Positions 1 to 7,440 of a DNA stretch of 32,767 nt are shown one piece after another. The notes under the pieces were generated by a model. It did not search any database. It had not been told where the DNA came from and saw only the letters and a program-made list of their open reading frames with translations. This DNA is from Prevotellaceae bacterium. GTDB lineage: Bacteria > Bacteroidota > Bacteroidia > Bacteroidales > UBA932. The stretch spans positions 1-32,767 of the forward strand of contig JAITQN010000065.1 of the NCBI GenBank assembly GCA_031288865.1, read 5' to 3'. Both the position numbers and the translations under genes were made by a program. Numbering within the stretch: the stretch's first letter is position 1; each line of letters begins with the position of its first letter.

Positions 1-177
1 TAAAGAGTCTATGGCAGTGCCTACTTCTTGCGGATAAGAATGCACACTACTATGGCTTTCTTCATTTTTCTTGTTGCTCATAAAAAAAGAAAAGAGAAAA
101 ACGGTGCATAAAAGTCCAAGAACAAAAAATGTTTTTATCCTTTGAGGTTTAGTTTTATGTTTTTGTTTTGCAGACAT
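1..177 (-). CDS. N-terminus of a membrane-anchored protein, conjugative-element cargo (partial)
   Basis: An open frame starts with ATG at 177 and runs off the left edge of the window. It begins MSAKQKHKTKPQRIKTF, a basic N-terminus, followed by one hydrophobic segment (about residues 18-33) and then a polar serine/glutamate-rich stretch. This is the topology of an inner-membrane protein with a short cytoplasmic tail. It overlaps the end of the preceding small gene by 43 bases in another frame, which suggests translational coupling. The neighbours (primase-like and rteC-like genes) suggest a conjugative or mobilizable element. TraM-type conjugation proteins of Bacteroidales have a similar single N-terminal anchor, but too little is visible to assign that family. 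The reading frame is clear; the function is not known. Confidence 0.5.
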   Translation of the reverse strand, partial: MSAKQKHKTKPQRIKTFFVLGLLCTVFLFSFFMSNKKNEESHSSVHSYPQEVGTAIDSL

Positions 178-347
178 GCTATATTTTGTTTTGTTTCTAT
201 AATTAATATTTCCGTTAATTCTTTAATAAGATCACAAATTTTATTGAGTTGTTCTAATAAAAATTCTTGTTGCTTCGCTTGTCCCGCGTGTTGTTTCTTT
301 AAAGAAGAAATTTCTTGTTGCAAATTGATTTTTTCCGTTTCGTTCAT
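135..347 (-). CDS. small coiled-coil protein of the mobile element
   Basis: This is a 70-residue protein beginning MNETEKINLQQEISSLKKQ. Nearly all of it has a heptad-like pattern of leucine/isoleucine and charged residues (EISSLKKQ, FLLEQLNKI, LIKELTEIL), so a coiled coil is likely. The start was chosen because its ATG overlaps the TGA of the primase-like gene in an ATGA arrangement, which implies coupled translation; a longer upstream extension in the same frame lies within the primase gene. No known domain is recognised. It may be an accessory or multimerisation factor for the primase or for mobilization, but that is inference from position only. Confidence 0.55.
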   Translation of the reverse strand: MNETEKINLQQEISSLKKQHAGQAKQQEFLLEQLNKICDLIKELTEILIIETKQNIACLQNKNIKLNLKG

Positions 348-1285
348 GATATTTTCATTTTTGATGTTACAGAATTCTTTTGTTGTTTGCCCATAGACAT
401 GAGATAATCGTTTATATCTTTGTGATGCTGGTAACAAATGGAAGCATCAAGAATCGGCCGGTACGGGTGCGCAAAATCTCGAAGTTCTTTTACTGCTCTC
501 CGACCGGCATCATCATTGTCTAAATACGCTGTAACCATAAGTTGATTTTCATTTTTTAGAAAATCTTTTGCCTTGTTAATATTAGTTACAGAGTTAAGAA
601 TAATAATATTCTCACTGGGATTAATTTTCGGCCAACTATGTCCGGTTTTCGAACTAAGATTATGTTTCTCTATAGTGAGATGTGATAAATAATCCAAGAA
701 ACCTTCATAAATATGGCAAGTAAAGACGTCCTTGTGATGGATAGTAGTAATATCTTTCGAGGTCGCTCCTTTAAAATATTTATTTCTGATTTCATATCCC
801 CCCGCGTCATTTTTAAAGCCAATACCGAAATAGCGTTTTCCGCCGGCGGTATAATAAATTTCTCTACAATGTTTTTGTGCAATAGGGATGTCAATACATC
901 GTTCCTGCAAATAGGTGATGAGTGCCGAATTATTTAGCGGTTTTTCTTTTAAAATCACTATTCCCGGCTCTTTCTCTTTTGTCGCAACCGGATAATGTTC
1001 CTGTGCCGTTATATTATTTTGACCACTGAGGTGTTTAATGGCCTCTTTAAAGTCAATATTTTGCATCTTCATTACGATGTCTATGATACTCGTCCCCTCA
1101 CCGGTAGCAAAATCATACCATGTGTTTTTCTGTGTATCTACGGCAAAGGACGGATGATTGTCGGTTCTGTATGGGGCATGGTAGAGCAAGGTCCGGCCGG
1201 TTTTATTAATTGGCTCTATGCCTAGCCTTGAGAGATATTGAGAGATGGATATTTGTTTGATTGTCGCTAAGTCTTGTTGTATCAT
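344..1285 (-). CDS. Toprim/CHC2-like primase of a conjugative or mobilizable element
   Basis: A protein of about 313 residues with the layout of the short DnaG-type primases carried by Bacteroidales mobile elements. The N-terminal half contains a CHC2-like segment (YHAPYRTDNHPSFAVD, then WYDFATGEGTSIIDIVMKM), although the zinc-binding cysteines of classical CHC2 fingers are not evident. The C-terminal half has Toprim signatures: the acidic EGFLDYLSHL motif and the YLDNDDAGRRA motif, whose aspartates bind metal. The chosen start, MIQQDLATIK, is preceded by AGGACA at a suitable distance; the frame is open further upstream, but that stretch contains a 21-base palindrome and looks non-coding. Its likely role is to make primers for complementary-strand synthesis after plasmid-like or ICE transfer. 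The next gene overlaps its stop. Confidence 0.75.
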   Translation of the reverse strand: MIQQDLATIKQISISQYLSRLGIEPINKTGRTLLYHAPYRTDNHPSFAVDTQKNTWYDFATGEGTSIIDIVMKMQNIDFKEAIKHLSGQNNITAQEHYPVATKEKEPGIVILKEKPLNNSALITYLQERCIDIPIAQKHCREIYYTAGGKRYFGIGFKNDAGGYEIRNKYFKGATSKDITTIHHKDVFTCHIYEGFLDYLSHLTIEKHNLSSKTGHSWPKINPSENIIILNSVTNINKAKDFLKNENQLMVTAYLDNDDAGRRAVKELRDFAHPYRPILDASICYQHHKDINDYLMSMGKQQKNSVTSKMKIS

Positions 1286-1299
1286 AGTTTGTCCTGATA

Positions 1300-1320
1300 T
1301 TCGCATAAGTTTTATGCGAA
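1300..1320. promoter_or_regulatory. perfect 9-bp inverted repeat upstream of the primase-like gene
   Basis: TTCGCATAA and TTATGCGAA are separated by three bases. The repeat lies just upstream of the ribosome binding site of the primase-like gene. It could be an operator, or in RNA a stem-loop with a very small loop that modulates translation. The symmetry is seen directly; the role is inferred. Confidence 0.45.
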
Positions 1321-1368
1321 ATTCCGGTTTATTGCAATCCGTTATCACGTACTACGGTATGCTTTTTT

Positions 1369-1382
1369 TGAAAATATTTTCA
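1369..1382. promoter_or_regulatory. 14-bp perfect palindrome in the primase upstream region
   Basis: TGAAAATATTTTCA is an uninterrupted palindrome located between the rteC-side terminator and the primase-like gene. Its position fits a repressor operator overlapping the promoter. It is AT-rich, so chance symmetry cannot be excluded. Confidence 0.35.
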
Positions 1383-1399
1383 TAAAGATTGATTATGAG

Positions 1400-1443
1400 T
1401 AAAATAAAAAACCTATTATTCGTTTTCTCAAACAAATAATAAG
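1400..1443 (-). terminator. rho-independent terminator after the rteC-like gene
   Basis: Read on the minus strand, an 11-bp stem (CTTATTATTTG paired with CGAATAATAGG, two G-U pairs) closes a 10-base loop and is followed by TTTTTTATTTT. It lies 24 bases after the stop of the rteC-like gene. It separates that gene from the primase-like gene, which must therefore have its own promoter in 1286-1400. Confidence 0.65.
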
Positions 1444-1466
1444 TTTTTCACCCAATCAACCCTGTA

Positions 1467-2079
1467 TTATCTTTTATTATACAGTCTTTTGGGGCCGTCC
1501 ATCCGTTGTTTCAAAAGTTTTTTGAGTTTGTCGATAAATGGCGTTTGATCTGAACGGAGGCGCATTTCGTAAAAATCACGAGGGAAATGAGAGAGATTGG
1601 TATTAAACATTTCCTCGAAATATGTGGCAATCCGGTTGAGCGATATATTGCCGGAATTGAAGCTACCTGCCGCGTCCAGCGCATAGAGAAGTTCTATTAA
1701 ATCCGTTTTTTTTGCTGTCCATTGCAAGTTTGTTTTGGATAAGGCTTGTTTTCTGAATGAGCAAATAGGCGGATTTTGCTCCGCCAACAGTTGTTTTTCC
1801 ACCCATTCTGTTTGTCTGTCAACCAGGTCAATGGCTTTGCGGATATAGATTGTTGTATTTTTTTTTCGATACCCTTGTTAATAAACTTGCAAGTTCTACA
1901 CGGGTATAAACGAGAGATTTATGGCATGCTTCCTTATTTGTATCTGCAATGTTTTCTGCAAATAAATGACAAGCGAATTTTTCATATTCATCTTCCAATG
2001 AGAATAGATTGTCATTATTTTCTTTTACCAAAAGAAAAAAACGTACTTTTGTAAATCGTTTCATTTTGGACAAACCCAT
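1467..2079 (-). pseudogene. rteC-like regulator interrupted by a frameshift at an A9 run
   Basis: The downstream part (1467 to about 1855) encodes LQWTAKKTDLIELLYALDAAGSF and continues to LKKLLKQRMDG, which resembles the C-terminal region of RteC, the regulator of excision in CTnDOT-type conjugative transposons. The upstream part starts at ATG 2079 (MGLSKMKRFTKVRFF) and runs in a different frame to a stop at 1828. The two frames meet at a run of nine A's on the coding strand (1858-1866); with eight A's they would join into one protein of about 204 residues. Full RteC proteins are nearer 280 residues, so even the joined version is short. This may be a true pseudogene, a sequencing slip in the homopolymer, or expression through slippage. 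A terminator follows it. Confidence 0.6.
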
Positions 2080-2144
2080 ATCTCTACGCTGATTGCTAAA
2101 TCGGACACAAGACTAATTTCTTTGTGCGTACTAATAATTTCGCT

Positions 2145-3785
2145 TCACACAATTTCTTCCCTGTCCTTATCCCAATACATGGTGCGGGCTTCCAAATAGG
2201 CGCGGGTTCCCATGTGGGCGGTGATAGCCTCTTCGAACGCTGCGTCGATATGACAACTTGGCGTTCCGCCGTTGCGGATACATTCTACCCATTCACGAAT
2301 ATGCAGGTATGTGGTGTCGTATCGTTTGCCGTTGACGTAAGCGTACAGCAGTCCCCGCTGGGCGAAATATTGCGCTGTAGCCGAACTGACAGCATCCAAC
2401 TCTTCCTGTCCCGGAACGTAAGTAATCAATGGGGTGTCGGGTTTAATAATGCCTTGCTCAATCTGCGGCGCATAACGTGTGGAGCGGGGATCGACTTTCA
2501 CGACGAGTGAGCTGGAGAGTTCCATCGAGGCATCATGTCCCATGAACACCTTGCCCCGCCAGCGCTCACTTGCCAGTGTGGCACTGTAAAGTAAGGTGAG
2601 GTTTTTGTCAGGAAACTCGAACGAGGTCTGCAGCACGTCGGGCACGGTACGTCCGTCTTTGAAGAAGTAGACTCCGCCGGACGAAGTGGCCGAGTACGGA
2701 ATACCGATATTCATTATTTGGTTGACGGCGTCGTATTCGTGCGTCAGCAAATCGCCGCTCAGGCCAGTGCTGTAGTCCCACCAGCAACGCCAGCGGAAGA
2801 AACGTTTCAAGTCAAAGCGGTCGCGCGGCTCCGGGCCTACATAGCGCATCAGTCCGTGGGATTGCATGTAGTCGAGGTACTCCTTTATGCGGTCTTTGTT
2901 GCCTTCGAATTGCTTCCAGTCGATTGTTTCCGGACTTGCCGCTTCGTGGATGGGATATACCCATGCACCGTTGGGGTCGTTGCGGTTCGTGCATACTTCG
3001 ATAAGGGAAACCGGGCCGAGGATATTTTTTTCGATAATCTGTTTTGCGTTGAGGTAGCTGTCCGTTTGTCGCCCCTGGTGCCCGAACTGGAAAACGACGC
3101 CGCTCTGTTTAACCGCATCGCGTATCATATATGTTTCGGGCACCGTCCACGACATCGGTTTTTCCAGATATATATGTTTGCCTGCCCGCGCGGCGTCTAT
3201 GGCTATCGTGCCGTGCCAGTGGTCGGGCGTAGCAATGATGACGGCATCTATGTCGGCGGCAGCCAGCATGTCTTTGTAGTAGCGATAGCGTTTCGGCGGC
3301 GTGCCGAATTTGCCGTTCGCGCCTTCGCGGTGTATGTTCGCGCCGGCCAGAACAGCGGCTTCGGCATAGGTGTCGAAGATATCGCATACGCCGGTTACTT
3401 CCACGTTCAGGCTTTCCTGTTCCATGTAATCGCGGTAGCGGGTATCGATCGAGTTTATCTGCGCCGCTTCCTTCCATGCGTCGATTAATGCCGGCTCGAC
3501 AAACCCCGCCGCTTGCAGCAACTGTTTTCCCCGAATGCCGTATCCGATAATTCCCAGCCGGATGGTTTTTCCTCCGGGCTTTACACTCATTACCGGAGGC
3601 AGCTCTGCGGAGTCTAATCCGAACATATCGCCGAGATTTCGCCTTGCGCGGTCGTACTGCACCTTTTTGTATACGCCGTATGTCATCGCCCCCAAAACGG
3701 GGATGGATACAAGTTTCTTGATTACATTCCGGCGTTCCGGAGATACCGGCTTTTCCTGTTTTTCGTTATTATTTCCTTCCGACAT
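2145..3785 (-). CDS. Membrane-anchored Gfo/Idh/MocA-family oxidoreductase
   Basis: A 546-residue NAD(P)-dependent oxidoreductase. The N-terminus has a twin-arginine-like segment (SPERRNVIKKL) and a short hydrophobic stretch to about residue 38 with no obvious cleavage site, so it may remain tethered to the inner membrane on the periplasmic side. The Rossmann motif GYGIRG is near residue 81, TPDHWHG lies near the end of the nucleotide-binding domain, and the family signature EKPMSW supplies the conserved lysine. The C-terminal domain is present, so the enzyme looks complete. Its start overlaps the end of the doxX-family gene by 17 bases, indicating a tightly coupled pair. Related exported enzymes oxidise sugars or glycosides, often at C3; the substrate here is unknown, and the rhamnosidase upstream suggests a rhamnose- or uronate-containing compound. 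Confidence 0.85.
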   Translation of the reverse strand: MSEGNNNEKQEKPVSPERRNVIKKLVSIPVLGAMTYGVYKKVQYDRARRNLGDMFGLDSAELPPVMSVKPGGKTIRLGIIGYGIRGKQLLQAAGFVEPALIDAWKEAAQINSIDTRYRDYMEQESLNVEVTGVCDIFDTYAEAAVLAGANIHREGANGKFGTPPKRYRYYKDMLAAADIDAVIIATPDHWHGTIAIDAARAGKHIYLEKPMSWTVPETYMIRDAVKQSGVVFQFGHQGRQTDSYLNAKQIIEKNILGPVSLIEVCTNRNDPNGAWVYPIHEAASPETIDWKQFEGNKDRIKEYLDYMQSHGLMRYVGPEPRDRFDLKRFFRWRCWWDYSTGLSGDLLTHEYDAVNQIMNIGIPYSATSSGGVYFFKDGRTVPDVLQTSFEFPDKNLTLLYSATLASERWRGKVFMGHDASMELSSSLVVKVDPRSTRYAPQIEQGIIKPDTPLITYVPGQEELDAVSSATAQYFAQRGLLYAYVNGKRYDTTYLHIREWVECIRNGGTPSCHIDAAFEEAITAHMGTRAYLEARTMYWDKDREEIV

Positions 3786-4329
3786 GACTTGATGATTTAA
3801 ATGATTTACTTTTCAAAAAGCGTAAAATATAGCCGTCCAATCCGAATACGTTGGATGTGGGGAAGACATACAACAGGGCGAGCGCCGCTATTTCAATCAC
3901 GTTGCGGTCTATCCACAGGTAGGCCCCCTCGCGAGGCAGGATGAACAGGTTTTCGGAACCGATAAACGGCGGATGCGACAGGTAGTAGAACAACAGCAAA
4001 AGCATGCCGCCCACACAGCCGGCCCGGGTCAGGCAGCCGAGAATCAAACTGAGTCCAATCAGGACAAGTCCCCATTCATTTAGAAAATTGACCGCCGCAA
4101 GCGTGTTGGGGCGGCTCGCCATGGAATGGAACAGGGGCGCGAACCATCCCTGCGAATCCATCAGGTAGCCCAGCGACGTCCATCTGGGATGCATCACTTT
4201 GACAAGGCCTTCATAAAGAAAATGCCAGCCAATCAGCAGGCGCAACGCTACCAGACAGCACGCCTGCAATTTTGAATAACCGATTTCCGGCCACTCGCTT
4301 TGAAACCTTTTTATTCTCATTGGTGTCAT
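3769..4329 (-). CDS. DoxX-family integral membrane protein
   Basis: A 186-residue protein with four predicted transmembrane segments: near residues 24-44 (CCLVALRLLIGWHFLYEGLV), 76-96, 99-118 (GCVGGMLLLLFYYLSH) and 137-158. The RLLIGWHFLYEGLVKV segment is typical of the DoxX family, whose best-known members are subunits of quinone-linked oxidoreductases. The gene overlaps the following Gfo/Idh gene by 17 bases and follows the GH78 gene after 64 bases. The pairing suggests a membrane redox partner, for example for cofactor or electron transfer to quinone, but that is inference. ATG 4329 gives the full length; ATG 4320 (MRIKRF) is an alternative start. Confidence 0.8.
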   Translation of the reverse strand: MTPMRIKRFQSEWPEIGYSKLQACCLVALRLLIGWHFLYEGLVKVMHPRWTSLGYLMDSQGWFAPLFHSMASRPNTLAAVNFLNEWGLVLIGLSLILGCLTRAGCVGGMLLLLFYYLSHPPFIGSENLFILPREGAYLWIDRNVIEIAALALLYVFPTSNVFGLDGYILRFLKSKSFKSSSHVGRK

Positions 4330-4393
4330 ATTAATAATTTAGAGAACGCAAACTTACATGAAATTCCCGATTTTGTAAATCGTTTTATTTTTA

Positions 4394-7159
4394 TTATTTT
4401 ACCTCGAAAGCATAATTGCCTGAACCTATTTCGAGTACAGTTTTCCCCCCGGGTGTACTTATGTTTTTTATGCCGGTTATTTTGTCAATGGTTGTTCCGC
4501 TTTCCGTTATTTCTTTGCCTGCCGCATCCGGAAAATAGACCGTAGCCGTGCAGTTGGCCGGTATCGTTATATGCCAGGTAAATTTATCTTCCGATTTTTG
4601 CCAGTGACTTTCAATTTTGCCGCGCACTGACCGGTAAGAAGCCTTCACGTAGTCCAGTTCGTCAACCAGGTGGGGGCGCATCGTGATTCTTTCAAAACCT
4701 GTAGAGGCGTTGCATGCAACGCCTCTACAAGCTGCATTCTGAATGCCGGCGAGGTATTCGTAGCACCACACCAGCAGGTCTCCGAGCAACATCACGTGGT
4801 TGTGCGAATTCATGGCCGGGTCGGCGGTATTACCATTCCAAAGCTCCCAAATGGTGGTAGCGCCATTTTCTACCATATACCCCCAACTCGGGTAATCGCG
4901 ATTGGTGGCGATCCTATAGGCAAGGTCGGCGCGGCCGTAGTCCGACAGCCCGCGCATCAGCCACTGGATACCCACCAGCCCGGTGCTGACATGCCCGTTA
5001 AACTCGGTCAGGGTTTTTTCCTCAATGTTGGCGAACACCCTGTTTTCGTAGCCCTCGGGAACAAGGCCGTAGCACAGCGACAGCAGGTTGGCGGTAACGG
5101 TATTATTGCTGTATTGCGCTGTTTTCGCATTGAAAAATTTGCGATTGTAGGCGTCTTTGATAGCCGCCGCTTCTTCGGCAAACGCTTTGGCATCGTCGGG
5201 CTTATCCTGCAATTCGGCAAAGCGCTGCAAAAGGTATAGCATCCGATAATAAAATGAGGTGCCCAGCAGCGTTCCGTCGGTGCGGCGGGCAGGGTCTTCC
5301 GAGTGGATTAACTCCGGCCGCTCGGGGGGCATGCACCAGTCGCCGTATGTGTCTTTCGTCATGATATTCGCCATCATGTATTTGTTGCGCATGTACGACA
5401 GCCATTTTTTCATAGATGCGTAATGCTTCGTCAGTGGCTCCCTGTCGCCGTATTGCTCATACAGCATATTGGCAATAATGAGGTAAGCGCCCGGCCACGT
5501 CATATTGTCGCTGTAGAATGTCCAATAGGCCGGCGCCACATCGGGGATGCTGCCGTCTTCGCGTTGCGACTGCTCAATATCGTCCAGCCACTTGGCATAC
5601 AGGTTGTGGTTGTTGAAGACAAAACTTTCGCCATGCGAACCTACGGCGCGATCGCCCAACCAGCCCATGCGCTCGTCGCGCTGCGGACAGTCGGTTGGCA
5701 TGCCGCGGTAGTTCCCCCGGATGCCCCAGTACGCATTTTTGTATATTTGGTTAATGGTTTCGTTCGATGTTTCAAACGTGCCGGTGGTTTCCATTTCGTC
5801 GTAGAGCACGCGCCCTTCAAACTGCTCGAGCGCCGGTGTTCCGGGGAAACCGGTAATTTCCACATAGCGGAAGCCGTGATAGGTGAACGAGGGTTCAAAC
5901 GTTTCCACAGCGCCGCCTTTCAGGACGTAGGTGTCCGTGACCTCGGCACCGCGAATGTTGGCTAAGTAAATAGAGCCGTCGGCGCTCACGGTTTCGGAAA
6001 AGCGAAGCTTTACCCGGTCGCCCCTGTTCCCTTTCACTTTCATGTGCACCCAGCCCACCATATTCTGTCCCATGTCGATCACATACACGCCGTTATCCAA
6101 CGATTTTATCGCCACCGGTTTTACAGTTTCCATCACTTTAATATTCTGATTGGTTTGCGCCTCCAGCTTGCCTTCGGGCGCTGCCACCAATTCCGCTGGA
6201 AGCCAGCCGGCGTCGTTAAAATCTGCGGCGTTCCAGCCCGGCATCTCTTTTTTGGCGTCATATTCTTCGCCGTCAAACTCGTTATTGGCGCGAATGGGGC
6301 CTTCGGCGGTGACCTTCCACGTGTCGTCGCTCACCACCGTCTGATGGCTGCCGTCGGCATATTCCAGCTCTAATTGCAGCAGCATTTTAGGGAACCCGAA
6401 ATGCCTGACACTCGGAATACCCGCTTCGTCGATGCGCATGGAAAAGAAGCGTCCGTTGCCCAGGGTGGTAGCCAGCGCATTTTTGCCCTTGGTGATATTG
6501 TCCGTCACGTCAAACGTGTTGTATTTTACCACCTGGGTGTAGTCTGTGGGTGTGGGCGACAATTCCTGCTCGCCGATTTTCCCGCCGTTGACATATAGTT
6601 TGTAAAGCCCCAGCCCGGAGAGGTAGAGCGTGGCTTTTACCGGTTTTTGCGGTGTTTCAAATTCCTTACGGAAATATCGCGCCGCTAAGCGGGTTTTTCC
6701 TTCCAGCATATCGCCGGGGAAGGCGCGGTCAAGGCCTGTCCACCGGGCTTGCCAATCGGCCGCTTCCAGCAGTCCCATACTCCATACGGCCGGCTCGCTC
6801 CACGCCGAAACGCCCTGGTTGGTGGTTACGCCCACTTTCCAGTAGCACACAGCGCGGCTTTCGAGCGGTTTTCCCGCATACGGCACAAAAACCGAACGAT
6901 CGGAATCCACGGTTTGCGAATCCCATAAATCGCCCTCACCGGCATGCAATTTTTCCAACGACGAGGCCACCAGTATATGGTAAGCCGTTTGTTTGACGCC
7001 GCGCGCGCCGGCGGCGATTTCCCAACTCAGGTGCGGCGAAGGGCTGTCAAGACCCTGCGGGTTGACTAACCATTCGCAACGCAACCCATTTACTGTAACA
7101 CGATCGCCCTGGCAAGCGGCCAGCAGCACAACGCCCAAAAAAATCAAAACTCTTCTCAT
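4394..7159 (-). CDS. GH78 alpha-L-rhamnosidase, lipoprotein
   Basis: A 921-residue enzyme that should hydrolyse terminal alpha-L-rhamnose. It starts MRRVLIFLGVVLLAACQ, an SPII signal with lipobox LAAC, so it is membrane-anchored. The order is that of GH78: an N-terminal beta domain (GLRCEWLVNPQGLDSPSPHL), the Bac_rhamnosid_N domain (WTGLDRAF onwards), a fibronectin-like region (VFDMGQNM-type, here IDMGQNMVGWVHMKV), the (alpha/alpha)6 barrel with the catalytic motif DCPQRDERMGWLGD near residues 497-510, and a C-terminal beta domain. Ten residues, CRGVACNAST (about 811-820), interrupt the link between barrel and C-terminal domain; they are encoded by a 30-bp palindrome and are foreign to the family. 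The promoter/leader upstream matches that of the other large GH78 gene. The DoxX and Gfo/Idh genes follow. Confidence 0.92.
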   Translation of the reverse strand: MRRVLIFLGVVLLAACQGDRVTVNGLRCEWLVNPQGLDSPSPHLSWEIAAGARGVKQTAYHILVASSLEKLHAGEGDLWDSQTVDSDRSVFVPYAGKPLESRAVCYWKVGVTTNQGVSAWSEPAVWSMGLLEAADWQARWTGLDRAFPGDMLEGKTRLAARYFRKEFETPQKPVKATLYLSGLGLYKLYVNGGKIGEQELSPTPTDYTQVVKYNTFDVTDNITKGKNALATTLGNGRFFSMRIDEAGIPSVRHFGFPKMLLQLELEYADGSHQTVVSDDTWKVTAEGPIRANNEFDGEEYDAKKEMPGWNAADFNDAGWLPAELVAAPEGKLEAQTNQNIKVMETVKPVAIKSLDNGVYVIDMGQNMVGWVHMKVKGNRGDRVKLRFSETVSADGSIYLANIRGAEVTDTYVLKGGAVETFEPSFTYHGFRYVEITGFPGTPALEQFEGRVLYDEMETTGTFETSNETINQIYKNAYWGIRGNYRGMPTDCPQRDERMGWLGDRAVGSHGESFVFNNHNLYAKWLDDIEQSQREDGSIPDVAPAYWTFYSDNMTWPGAYLIIANMLYEQYGDREPLTKHYASMKKWLSYMRNKYMMANIMTKDTYGDWCMPPERPELIHSEDPARRTDGTLLGTSFYYRMLYLLQRFAELQDKPDDAKAFAEEAAAIKDAYNRKFFNAKTAQYSNNTVTANLLSLCYGLVPEGYENRVFANIEEKTLTEFNGHVSTGLVGIQWLMRGLSDYGRADLAYRIATNRDYPSWGYMVENGATTIWELWNGNTADPAMNSHNHVMLLGDLLVWCYEYLAGIQNAACRGVACNASTGFERITMRPHLVDELDYVKASYRSVRGKIESHWQKSEDKFTWHITIPANCTATVYFPDAAGKEITESGTTIDKITGIKNISTPGGKTVLEIGSGNYAFEVK
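4700..4729. repeat. 30-bp perfect palindrome inserted in frame in a GH78 gene
   Basis: The core is GTAGAGGCGTTGCA followed by its exact reverse complement, with one more matching base pair at each end. It lies inside the coding sequence and adds about ten residues at a domain junction where GH78 proteins usually run directly into GF-x-x-I-x-x-RP. It is the style of dispersed REP/MITE-like palindromes. No second copy was found in this window. Confidence 0.8.
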
Positions 7160-7290
7160 TATATTTTATATTAGCTAAAGACTCTGTTGATGTTATGTTT
7201 ACTATATCTTAAAGTTTGTGTCAAATGTATGTTATTAATATTGAAATACTATTTTGAATTCTGATTTAAGTATTTTGCATTTTGACACTC
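7160..7290 (-). promoter_or_regulatory. promoter and leader of the GH78-doxX-Gfo/Idh operon
   Basis: On the minus strand there is a -7 box TACATTTG (complement of 7222-7229) that fits the Bacteroidota TAnnTTTG consensus, leaving a leader of about 60 bases. Upstream of it is an inverted repeat AAATACT-N18-AGTATTT (7244-7250 and 7269-7275). The whole block aligns with 32244-32377 upstream of the other large GH78 gene, including the leader segment TATAGTAAAC and the bases around CTTTA-CTAA just before the start. This argues for a shared transcriptional regulator responding to rhamnose or rhamno-oligosaccharide. No clear -33 TTTG box was found. The remaining bases 7291-7351 hold only the displaced end of the DUF1080 gene. 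Confidence 0.65.
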
Positions 7291-7440
7291 ATTTGCACAT
7301 TTAGCGGATTTGTACGATAATGACAGATAAACTGACTTACGGCAAAAACCATGTCACGTCCTAAAAAAAGTTGACAGGTTAAATTTGTTTTTATTTGTTG
7401 ATTTTTATTCATTATTTATCGTATATTTTATTTATTTCTT

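Noticed and set aside
1-2079. An attachment site or element end between the mobile-element genes and the glycan genes
   Set aside because: The 65 bases at 2080-2144 show no convincing direct or inverted repeat, and the other end of the element is outside the window.
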